NCBI RefSeq assembly: GCF_963678635.1
Contig: NC_087070.1
Coordinates: 33,371,955-33,435,954 of the forward strand
Direction of reading: 5' to 3'
Length of the DNA: 64,000 nucleotides
Source: Symsagittifera roscoffensis
Lineage: Eukaryota > Xenacoelomorpha > Acoela > Convolutidae
The position numbers and the translations under genes were made by a program. Below are positions 22,501 through 34,300 of the stretch, one piece after another (positions within the stretch are counted from its first letter, which is position 1; each line of letters opens with the position of its first letter). The notes below the pieces were generated by a model. That model saw only the letters and a list, made by a program, of their open reading frames with translations, did no database searches and was not told the origin of the DNA.

Positions 22501-25185
22501 GATGCTTCTTCACTGAGAGGTCAGAAAAAGTTTTTGTACGGTTTCGAGCAATCAAAACTAACATTCAGATTCTGAATCAGCTTGCTTTGCGAGAGTTTTG
22601 CCCAAAATTTTTTTTTTTTTAAATAAGACCCACAATAAAAACGGTAAAAATGACGTTCTCCAGTTTTCTTTATTACTCTATGCTCGTAACAACTGTTTCC
22701 AAATTTTATTTGAAATTATCAATAAAAAACATTTAAAAATGCGCAGCACACTCCTCGCGTGTGATATATAAGATAATCGATTGAGATTGAAGATTGAAAA
22801 AATCAAAATTCGAAAAAAAAAAATTTCACCTTCCCAAAGTCGACAAAAAACAAAACGAGATATATTTTCACTGCGAGATCAGAGACCATTTTGATTCAAT
22901 TCCAAGCAATCAAAACCAACATTCAGACTCTGAATCAGCTCGCTTCAGGAGAATTTCTCCCGAAAAACTTTATTTTTCAAATGATAAGACCCAAAATTAA
23001 ACGGTAAATACTACGTTTTCCAGTATTTTTGTAACACTATGCTCGAATCGACTGTTTCCAAAATACATTCAAAATTTTCGTTGAAAACACATTTGAAAAG
23101 GCGCAGCATACTCTTCGCGTGTGATATATAAGATAATCGATTGAGGTTGAAGACTGGAAAAACCAAAATTCGAAAAAAAAAACTTTTCACATTCCCAAAG
23201 TCGACAAAAAACAAAACGAGAGATGTTTTTTCACTGAGAGGTCAGAAAGGGATTTTGTACAATTTCGATCAATCAAAACTAACACCCAGTCTCTGAATCA
23301 GCCTGATTTAGAAGAGTTTTGCCCGAAAAACTTTTTTTTCAACGATAATACCCAAAATAGAAACAGTAAAAATGACGATTTCCAGTTTTATTTAGTACTC
23401 TATACTCGTATCAACTGTTTCCAAATTTCATTTAAAATTATCATAAAAAAACATTTTAAAAGGCGCAGCACACTCTTCGCGTGTGATATATAAGATAATC
23501 GATTGAGTTTGAAGACTGGAAAAACCAAAATTCGAAAAAAAAAACTTTTCACCTCCCCAAAGTCGACAAAAAACAAAACGAGAGATATTTTTTCACTGAG
23601 AGGTCAGAAAAGATTTTTGTACAATTTTGAGCAATCAAAACCAACAATCGCACTCTGAATCAGCTCGTTTCAGGAGAATTTAGCCCGAAAAACTTTATTT
23701 TTCAAAGATAAGGCACAAAATCAAATGCTAAAAACTACGTTTTCCAGTTTTTTTTGGTACACTATGCTCGAATCGACTGTTTCCAAAATATATTTGAATT
23801 TTCGTTGAAAAAACATTTGAAAAGGCGCAGCAGACTCTTCGCCTGTGAAATATAGGACAATCTACTGATATTGAAGATTGGTAAACCCAAAACTCGAAAG
23901 TTACACCTTCCGAAACCCGACAAAAAAAAACGAGATGTTTTTTCACTGAGAGGTCCGAAAAGGCCTTTGTACCGTTTCGAGCAAAAAAAACTAACACTCA
24001 GTCTCTGAATTAGCCTGATGCCGAAGAATTTTGTCCGAAAGACTTCGTTTTTCAAAGATAAGACCCAAAATAAAAACGGTAGTTATGACCTTCTCCAGAT
24101 TTTTTGGGTCCCTGTCGAATCGACTGTTTCCAAAGTATATTTAACATTTACGTTGGAAACTTTTTTAAAAAAGGTGCAGCACAATCTTCTCAAAAGATAT
24201 ATAGGTTAATGGATTGAGATTGAAGATTGGAAAACCCAAGATTCGAAAAGCAACAAAAATTTCACCTTATCAAACCCAACAAAAATTAAAACAAGATGCT
24301 TCTTCAATGGGAGGTCAGATAAGGTTTTTGTATAAAATCGAGCCATCAAAACAAACATTCAGACTCTGAATCAGCTTGCTTTGGGAGAGTTTTGCCCAAA
24401 AAAACTTTTTTTCAAAAATAAGACCCACAAAAACGGTAAAAATGACGTTCTCCAGTTTTCTTTAGTACTCTATGCTCGTAACAACTGTTTCCAATTTTTA
24501 TATAAAATTATCAATAAAAAACATTTAAAAAGGCGCAGCACACTCTTCGCGTGTGATATATAAGATAATTGATTGAGACTGAAGATTAAAAAACCAAAAT
24601 TCGAAAAAAAAATTTTCACCTTCCCAAAGTCAACAAAAAACAAAACGAGATATTTTTTCACTGAGAGCTCAGAAAAGATTTTTATACAATTTCGAGCAAT
24701 CAAAACCAACATTCAGACTCTGAATCAGCTCGCATCAGAAGAATTTCGCCCGAAATTTTTTTTTTCTTCAAATGATAAGACCCAAAATTAAACGGTAAAT
24801 ACTACGTTTTCCAGTTTTTTTTGATACACTATGCTCGAATTGACTGTTTCCAAAGTACATTCAAAAGTTTTGTTGAAAAAACATTCGAAAAGGCGCAGTA
24901 TACTCTTCGCCTGTGAAATATAAGACAATCAATTGATATTGAAGATTGGTAAACCCAAAACTCGAAAAAAATTACACCTTCCCAAACCCGACAAAAAATG
25001 AAACAAGATGTTTTTTCACTGAGAGGTCAGAAATGAATTTTGCACAGTTTCGAGCAACCAAAACTAACACCCAGCCTCTGACTCAATCTGATTCGAAAGA
25101 ATTTGGCCCAAAAAACTTTAATGTTCAAAGGTAAGACCCACAATAACAACGGTAAAATGACGTTCTCCAGTTTTCTTTAGTACTC
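19511..25185. repeat. 358-bp array, heterogeneous left part
   Basis: Monomer starts fall near 19511, 19860, 20208, 20571, 20918, 21278, 21605, 21973, 22316, 22679, 23038, 23401, 23763, 24112, 24471 and 24830. Spacings vary from 327 to 368 bp. Neighbouring monomers differ strongly, for example in the first box (GCTCGAATCGAC, GTCGAATCGAC, GCTCGTAACAAC) and in ATTTAAAGACAATC or TGATATATAAGATAATC in place of TGAAATATAAGACAATC. No long recent duplication is obvious. This looks like the oldest or least homogenised part of the array and it lies at the array edge. Confidence 0.8.
21278..21604. repeat. Shortened 358-bp monomer (327 bp)
   Basis: The monomer starting at 21278 reads GCTCGTTAATCATTAAAAAA and lacks most of the usual AATCGACTGTTTCC box and part of the following A/T-rich segment. 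It is about 30 bp shorter than its neighbours. A simple internal deletion explains it. Confidence 0.7.
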
Positions 25186-28100
25186 TATGCTCGTATCATT
25201 TGTTTCCAAATTTTATTTTAAATTATCATTAAAAAACATTTTAAAAGGCGCAGCACAGTCTTTGCGTGTGATATATAAGATAATCGGTTGAGGTTGAAGA
25301 CTGGAAAAACCAAAAATCGAAAAATAACAAAATTTTCACCTTTCCAAAGTCGACAAAAAACAAAACGAGATATTTTTTCACTGAGAGGTCAGAAAAGGTT
25401 TTTGTACAATTTCGAGCAATCAAAACCAACAATCAGACTCTGAATCAGCTCGCTTCAGGAGAATTTTGCCCGAAAAATTTTATTTTTTAAAGATGAGACC
25501 CAAAATTAAACGGTAAATACTACATTCACAGTTGTTTTTGGTACACTATGCTCGAAGCGAATTTTTCTACAATATATTTGAGTTTTCGTTGAAAAAACAT
25601 TTGAAAAGCGCAGCAGATTCTTCGGCTGTGAAGTATAGGACAATCGACTGATATTCAAGATTGGTAATTTCAAAACTAGAAAAAAAAGTTTCATCTTCGG
25701 AAACCCGACAAAAATTAAAACGAGATGTTTTTTCACTGAGAGGTCAGAAATGAATTTTGCACAGTTTCGAGCAACCAAAACTAACACCCAGCCTCTGACT
25801 CAATCTGATTCGAAAAAATTTGGCCCAAAAAACTTTAATGTTCAAAGGTAAGACCCACAATAACAACGGTAAAATGACATTCTCCAGTTTTCTTTAGTAC
25901 TCTATGCTCGTATCTTTTGTTTCCAAATTTTATTTTAAATTATCATTAAAAAACATTTTAAAAGGCGCAGCACAGTCTTTGCGTGTGATATATAAGATAA
26001 TCGGTTGAGGTTGAAGACTGGAAAAACCAAAAATCGAAAAATAACAAAATTTTCACCTTTCCAAAGTCGACAAAAAACAAAACGAGATATTTTTTCACTG
26101 AGAGGTCAGAAAAGGTTTTTGTACAATTTCGAGCAATCAAAACCAACAATCAGACTCTGAATCAGCTCGCTTCAGGAGAATTTTGCCCGAAAAATTTTAT
26201 TTTTCAAAGATGAGACCCAAAATTAAACGGTAAATACTACATTTCACAGTTGTTTTTGGTACACTATGCTCGAAGCGAATTTTTCTACAATATATTTGAG
26301 TTTTCGTTGAAAAAACATTTGAAAAGCGCAGCAGATTCTTCGCCTGTGAAGTATAGGACAATCGACTGATATTCAAGATTGGTAATTTCAAAACTAGAAA
26401 AAAAAGTTTCATCTTCGGAAACCCGACAAAAATTAAAACGAGATGTTTTTTCACTGAGAGGTCAGAAATGGGTTTTGTACAGTTTCGAGCAACCAAAACT
26501 AACACCCAGTCTCTGAATCAACCTGATTCGGAAGAACTTTGCTCGAAAAACTTTATTTTTCAAAGATAAGACCCACAATAACATTGGTAAATATGACATT
26601 TTCACGTTTTTTTGGTACACTATGCTCGAATCGACTGTTTCCAAAAAAATATTTAAAATTTTTGATGAAAAAACAATTGAAAAGGCGCAGCATACTCTTT
26701 GCCTGTGAAATATAAGACAATCGATTGATATTGAAGATTGGTAAATCCAAAACTCGAAAAAAAAATTACACCTTCCGAAACCCCACAAAAATTAAAACGA
26801 GATGTTTTTTCACTGAGAGGTCAGAAATGAATTTTGCACAGTTTCGAGCAACCAAAACTAACACCCAGCCTCTGACTCAATCTGATTCGAAAAAATTTGG
26901 CCCAAAAAACTTTAATGTTCAAAGGTAAGACCCACAATAACAACGGTAAAATGACATTCTCCAGTTTTCTTTAGTACTCTATGCTCGTATCTTTTGTTTC
27001 CAAATTTTATTTTAAATTATCATTAAAAAACTTTTTAAAAGGCGCAACACACTCTTTGCGTGTGATATATAAGATAATTGGTTGAGGTTGAAGACTGGAA
27101 AAACCAAAAATCGAAAAATAACAAAATTTTTACCTTTCCAAAGTCGACAAAAAACAAAACGAGATATTTTTTCACTGAGAGGTCAGAAAAGGTTTTTGTA
27201 CAATTTCGAGCAATCAAAACCAACAATCAGACTCTGAATCAGCTCGCTTCAGGAGAATTTTGCCCGAAAAATTTTATTTTTCAAAGATGAGACCCAAAAT
27301 TAAACGGTAAATACTACATTTCACAGTTGTTTTTGGTACACTATGCTCGAAGCAAATTTTTCTACAATATATTTGAGTTTTCGTTGAAAAAACATTTGAA
27401 AAGCGCAGCAGATTCTTCGCCTGTGAAGTATAGGACAATCGACTGATATTCAAGATTGGTAATTTCAAAACTAGAAAAAAAAGTTTCATCTTCGGAAACC
27501 CGACAAAAATTAAAACGAGATGTTTTTTCACTGAGAGGTCAGAAATGGGTTTTGTACAGTTTCGAGCAACCAAAACTAACACCCAGTCTCTGAATCAACC
27601 TGATTCGGAAGAACTTTGCTCGAAAAACTTTATTTTTCAAAGATAAGACCCACAATAACATTGGTAAATATGACATTTTCACGTTTTTTTGGTACACTAT
27701 GCTCGAATCGACTGTTTCCAAAAAAATATTTAAAATTTTTGATGAAAAAACATTTGAAAAGGCGCAGCATACTCTTTGCCTGTGAAATATAAGACAATCG
27801 ATTGATATTGAAGATTGGTAAATCCAAAACTCGAAAAAAAAATTACACCTTCCGAAACCCCACAAAAAATAAAACGAGTTTTTTTTTAATGAGAGGTCAG
27901 AAATGGGTTTTGTACAAATTCGAGCAATCGAAACTAACACCCTGTCTCTAAATTAACCTGATTCGGAAGATTTTTGCTCGAAAAACTTTATTTTTCAAAG
28001 ATAAGACCCACGATAACAACGGTAAATATGACGTTTTCCAGTTTTTTTGGTACACTATGCCCGAAAAATTTTATTTTTCAAAGATGAGACCCAAAATTAA

Positions 28101-29568
28101 ACGGTAAATACTACATTTCACAGTTGTTTTTGGTACACTATGCCCGAAGCGAATTTTTCTACAATATATTTGAGTTTTCGTTGAAAAAATATTTGAAAAG
28201 CGCAGCAGATTCTTCGGCTGTGAAGTATAGGACAATCGACTGATATTCAAGATTGGTAATTTCAAAACTAGAAAAAAAAGTTTCATCTTCGGAAACCCGA
28301 CAAAAATTAAAACGAGATGTTTTTTCACTGAGAGGTCAGAAATGAATTTTGCACAGTTTCCAGCAACCAAAACTAACACCCAGCCTCTGACTCAATCTGA
28401 TTCGAAAGAATTTGGCCCAAAAAACTTTAATGTTCAAAGGTAAGACCCACAATAACAACGGTAAAATGACGTTCTCCAGTTTTCTTTAGTACTCTATGCT
28501 CGTATCTTTTGTTTCCAAATTTTCTTTTAAATTATCATTAAAAAACTTTTTAAAAGGCGCAACACACTCTTTGCGTGTGATATATAAGATAATTGGTTGA
28601 GGTTGAAGACTGGAAAAACCAAAAATCGAAAAATAACAAAATTTTTACCTTTCCAAAGTCGACAAAAAACAAAACGAGATATTTTTTCACTGAGAGGTCA
28701 GAAAAGGTTTTTGTACAATTTCGAGCAATCAAAACCAACAATCAGACTCTGAATCAGCTCGCTTCAGGAGAATTTTGCCCGAAAAATTTTATTTTTCAAA
28801 GATGAGACCCAAAATTAAACGGTAAATACTACATTTCACAGTTGTTTTTGGTACACTATGCTCGAAGCGAATTTTTCTACAATATATTTGAGTTTCGTTG
28901 AAAAAACATTTGAAAAGCGCAGCAGATTCTTCGCCTGTGAAGTATAGGACAATCGACTGATATTCAAGATTGGTAATTTCAAAACTAGAAAAAAAAGTTT
29001 CATCTTCGGAAACCCGACAAAAATTAAAACGAGATGTTTTTTCACTGAGAGGTCAGAAATGGGTTTTGTACAGTTTCGAGCAACCAAAACTAACACCCAG
29101 TCTCTGAATCAACCTGATTCGGAAGAACTTTGCTCGAAAAACTTTATTTTTCAAAGATAAGACCCACAATAACATTGGTAAAAATGACATTTTCACGTTT
29201 TTTTGGTACACTATGCTCGAATCGACTGTTTCCAAAAAAATATTTAAAATTTTTGATGAAAAAACATTTGAAAAGGCGCAGCATACTCTTTGCCTGTGAA
29301 ATATAAGACAATCGATTGATATTGAAGATTGGTAAATCCAAAACTCGGAAAAAAAATTACACCTTCCGAAACCCCACAAAAAATAAAACGAGTTTTTTTT
29401 AATGAGAGGTCAGAAATGGGTTTTGTACAAATTCGAGCAATCGAAACTAACACCCAGTCTCTAAATTAACCTGATTCGGAGGATTTTTGCTCGAAAAACT
29501 TTATTTTTCAAAGATAAGACCCACGATAACAACGGTAAATATGACTTTTTCCAGTTTTTTTGGTACAC
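25186..29568. repeat. 1077-bp three-monomer HOR with a dimer variant
   Basis: Three monomer types alternate: P (box GCTCGTATC, starts 25186, 25903, 26980, 28495), Q (box GCTCGAAGCGAA with TTTTTCTACAATAT, starts 25547, 26265, 27342, 28139, 28857) and R (GCTCGAATCGACTG, starts 26621, 27698, 29212). The order is PQ, PQR, PQR, a truncated unit plus Q, then PQR. P-to-P spacing is 717 bp for the dimer and 1077 bp for the trimer. Copies at 1077-bp spacing are nearly identical over their length, so amplification is recent. The dimer may be ancestral or may have lost R by unequal exchange. Confidence 0.88.
28056..28138. repeat. 83-bp truncated monomer at a recombination joint
   Basis: At 28056 the start of an R monomer (TATGC) passes directly into GCCCGAAAAATTTTATTTTTC, which normally lies about 275 bp further along a monomer, and the next box follows only 83 bp later. 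The joint falls at the short shared GC(C/T)CGAA motif. This is a product of out-of-register exchange inside the 1077-bp HOR region. The following Q monomer also reads GCCCGAAGC in place of GCTCGAAGC. Confidence 0.8.
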
Positions 29569-31309
29569 TATGCTCGAATCGACTGTTTCCAAAAAAATAT
29601 TTTCAAATTTTTGTTCAAAAAAGTTTTGAAAATGCGCAGCATTCTCTTCGCCTAAGAAATATAAGACAATCGATTGATATTGAAGATTGGTAAATCCAAA
29701 ACTCGAAAAAAAAGTTACACCTTCCGAAACCCGATAAAAATTAAAACGAGATGTTTTTTCACTGAGAGGGCCAAAATGGAATTTGTACAGTTTTGAGCAA
29801 TCAAAACTAACACCCAGTCTCTGAATCAGCCTGATTCGGAAGAATTTTGCGCGAAAAACTTTATTCTTCAATCATAACACCCAAAATAAAAGCGGTAGTT
29901 ATGACTTTCTCCAGTTTTTTTCGGTACCCTATGTCGAATCGACTGTTTCCAAATTTAATTTAAATTTTCGTTGAAAAAAAACATTTAAAAAGACGCAGCA
30001 TACTCTTTTCGTGTGATATATAAGACAATGGATTGAGATTGAAAATTGGAAAACCCAAGATTCGAAAAAACATTTAACTTTTCACCTTGTCAATCCCGAG
30101 AAAATTTAAAACAAGACGCTTTTTCAATGAGAGGTCAGAAAAGGTTTCTGTACATTTTCAAGCAATCAAAGTTAACACCTAGACTGTGAACTAGCCTGCT
30201 TTGGAAGAATTTAGCCCGAAAAACATCATTTTTCAAAGATAAGACCCAAAATAAAAACGTTAATTATGACGTTCTCCAATTTTTTTTTGAAACCCTATGC
30301 TCGAATCGACTGTTTCCAAATTAAATTTAAAATTTTCGTTGAAAAAACTAATAAAAAAAGGCGCAGCACACTCTTCACCTGGGAGTTTTAGACACAATCG
30401 ATTGATATTGAAAGTTGGTAAAAAAAATTTACAAAAGACGTCAGAAAAGGCTTTTGTACCGTTTCGAGCAATCAAAATGAACACTCAGACTCTAAATTAA
30501 CCTGCTTTGGAAGAGTTTTGCCTAAAAAACATTTTTTTTCAAAGATAAGACCCAAAATTAAACGGTAAATACTACGTTTTCCAGTTTTTTTTGGTACTAT
30601 GCTCGATTCGACTGTTTTTAAAATATAATTGAATTTTCGTTAAAAACCATTTGAAAAGGCGCAGCAAACTCTTCGCCTGTGAAATACAGGACAATCGATT
30701 GATATTGAAGATTGGTAAATCCAAAACACGAAAAAAAAGTTACACCTTCCGAAACCCCACAAAAATTAAAACGAGATGTTTTTTTTTTACTGAGAGGTCA
30801 GAAATGGGTTTTGTACAGTTTCGAGCAATCAAAACTAACACCCAGTCTCTGAATCAACCTCATTCGGAAAAAATTTGCTCGAAAAACTTCATTTTTCAAA
30901 GATAAGACCCACAATAACAACGGTAAATATGACGTTTTCCAGTTTTTTTGGTACACTATGCTCGAATCGACTGTTTCCAAGAAAATATTTAAAATTTTTA
31001 ATGAAAAAAAAATTGAAAAGGCGCAGCATACTCTTCGCCAGTGAAATATAAGACAATCGATTGATTTTGAAGATTGGTAAATCCAAAACTCGAAAAAAAA
31101 GTTACACCTTCCGAAACCCGATAAAAATTAGAACGACATGTTTTTTCATTGAGAGGTCAGAAATGGATTTTGTAGTTTTGAGCAATCGAAACTAACACCC
31201 AGTCTCTGAAACAGCCTGATTCGGAAGAATTTTGCCCGAAAATTTTTTTTAAAGATAAGACCCACAATAAAAACGGTAAATATGACGTTTTCCAGTTTTT
31301 TTGGCACAC
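29569..31309. repeat. 358-bp array, mixed monomers
   Basis: Monomers start near 29569, 29930, 30296, 30598 and 30957. Two (29930 and 30296) resemble the old-type monomers of the left part, with GTACCCTATGTCG, GAGATTGAAAATTGG or CACCTGGGAGTTT. The one at 30296 is only 302 bp because about 55 bp around the CTTCCGAAACCCGAC to CACTGAGAGG segment is missing, so that GGTAAAAAAAATTTAC runs straight into AAAAGACGTCAGAAAAGG near 30420-30450. Confidence 0.75.
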
Positions 31310-34300
31310 TATGCTCGAGTCGACTGTTTCCAAAAAAATAAAAAATATTTAAACATTTTGTTGAAAAAACATTTGAAAAGGCGCAGCATACTCTTTGCCT
31401 GTGAAATATAGGACAATGGGTTGATATTGAAGATGGGTAAATCCAAAACTCGAAAAAAATTACACCCTCCGAAACCCCACAAAAAATAATACGAGATGTT
31501 TTTTTTACTGAGAGGTCAGAAATGGGTTTTGTACAGTTTCGAGCAATCGAAACGAACACCTATTTTCTGAATCAGCCTGTTTCGGGAGAATTTTGCCCGA
31601 AAATTTTATTTTTCAAAGCTAAGACCCACAATAACAATGGTAAAAATGACGTTTTCCAGTTTTTTTGGTACACAGTGCTCGAATCGACCGTTTCCGAAAA
31701 AAATATTTAAAATTTTTGTTGAAAAAACAATTTAAAAGGCTCAGCATACTCTTCGCTTGTGAAATATAAGACATTCGGTTGATATTGAAGATGGGTAAAC
31801 CCAAAACTCGAAAAAAAATTACACCTTCGAAACCCCACAAAAAATAATACGAGATGTTTTTTTTACTGAGAGGTCAGAAATGGGTTTTGTACAGTTTCGA
31901 GCAATCGAAACGAACACCTCTTTTCTGAATCAGCCTGTTTCGGGAGAATTTTGCCCGAAAATTTTATTTTTCAAAGATAAGACCCACAATAACAATGGTA
32001 AAAATGACGTTTTCCAGTTTTTTTGGTACACAGTGCTCGAATCGACCGTTTCCGAAAAAAATATTTAAAATTTTTGTTGAAAAAACAATTTAAAAGGCTC
32101 AGCATACTCTTCGCTTGTGAAATATAAGACATTCGGTTGATATTGAAGATGGGTAAACCCAAAACTCGAAAAAAAATTACACCTTCGAAACCCCACAAAA
32201 AATAAAACGAGATGTTTTTTTTACTGAGAGGTCAGAACTGGGTTTTGTACAGTTTCGAGCAATCGAAACGAACACCCATTTTCTGAATTAGCCTGTTTCA
32301 GGAGAATTTTGCCCGAAAACTTTATTTTTCAAAGATAAGACCCACAATAACAACGGTAAAAATGACGTTGCAGTTTTTTTGGTACACTATGCTCGAATCG
32401 ACTGTTTCCGAAAAAAATATTTAAAATTTTTGTTGAAAAAACATTTGAAAAGGCGCAGCATACTCTTCGCCTGTGAAATATAAGACAATGGATTGTTATT
32501 GAAGATTGATAAATCCAAAACTCGAAAAAAAGTGGCACCTTCCAAACCCGACAAAAATTAAAACGAGATGTTTTTTCACTGCGAGGTCAGAAATGGTTTT
32601 TGTACATTTTTGAGCAATCAAAACTAACACCCAGTTTCTGAATCAGCCTGATTCGGAAGAATTTTGGCCGAAAAATTTTATTTTTCAAAGATAAGACCCA
32701 CCATAACAACGGTAAATATGACGTTTTCCAGTTTTTTTGGTACACTATGCTCGAATCGACTGTTTCCAAGAAAATAGTTAAAATTTTTGTTGAAAAAAAA
32801 AATTGAAAAGGCGCAGCATACTATTTGCCTGTGAAATATAAGACAATCGATTGTTATTGAAGATTGATAAAGCTAAAATTCGAAAAAAAAAATGGCAATT
32901 TCCAAACCCGACAAAAATTAAAACGAGATGTTTTTTTTTTACTGAGAGGTCAGAAATGGAATTTGTACAGTTTTGAGCAATCGAAACTAACACTCAGTCT
33001 TTGAAACAGCCTGATTCGGAAGAATTTTGCCCGAAAATTTTTTTTTTTAAAGATAAGACCCACAATAACAACGGTAAATATGACGTTTTCCAGTTTTTTT
33101 GGCACACTATGCTCGAATCGACTGTTTCCAAAAAAATATTTAAACTTTTTGTTGAAAAAACATTTGAAAAGGCGCAGCATACTCTTTGCCTGTGAAATAT
33201 AGGACAATCGGTTGATATTGAAGATGGGTAAATCCAAAACTCGAAAAAAATTACACCTTCCGAAACCCCACAAAAAATCAAACGAGATGTATTTTTTTAC
33301 TGAGAGGTCAGAAATGGGTTTTGTACAGTTTCGAGCAATCGAAACGAACACCTATTTTCTGAATCAGCCTGTTTCGGGAAAATTTTGCCCGAAAACTTTT
33401 TTTTTCAAAGATAAGACCCACAATAACAATGGTAAAAATGACGTTTTCTAGTTTTTTTGGTACACTATGCTCGAATCGACCGTTTCCGAAAAAATTATTT
33501 AAAATTTTTGTTGAAAAAACAATTGAAAAGGCTCAGCATACTCTTCGCTTGTGAACTATAAGACAATCGGTTGATATTGAAGATGGGTAAACCCAAAACT
33601 CGAAAAAAAATTACACCTTCCGAAACCCCACAAAAAATAAAACGAGATGTTTTTTTTACTGAGAGGTCAGAAATGGGTTTTGTACAGTTCCGAGCAATCG
33701 AAACGAACACCCATTTTTTGAATTAGCCTGTTTCGGGAAAATTTTGCCCGAAAAGTTTATTTTTCAAAGATAAGACCCACAATAACAATGGTAAAAATGA
33801 CGTTTTCCAGTTTTTTTGGTACACAGTGCTCGAATCGACCGTTTCCGAAAAAAATATTTAAAATTTTTGTTGAAAAAACAATTTAAAAGGCTCAGCATAC
33901 TCTTCGCTTGTGAAATATAAGACAATCGGTTGATATTGAAGATGGGTAAACCCAAAACTCGAAAAAAAATTACACCTTCCGAAACCCCACAAAAAATAAA
34001 ACGAGATGTTTTTTTTACTGAGAGGTCAGAAATGGGTTTTGTACAGTTCCGAGCAATCGAAACGAACACCCATTTTTTGAATTAGCCTGTTTCGGGAAAA
34101 TTTTGCCCGAAAACTTTATTTTTCAAAGATAAGACCCACAATAACAATGGTAAAAATGACGTTTTCTAGTTTTTTTGGTACACTATGCTCGAATCGACCG
34201 TTTCCGAAAAAATTATTTCAAATTTTTGTTGAAAAAAAAAATTGAAAAGGCTCAGCATACTCTTCGCTTGTGAAATATAAGACAATCGGTTGATATTGAA

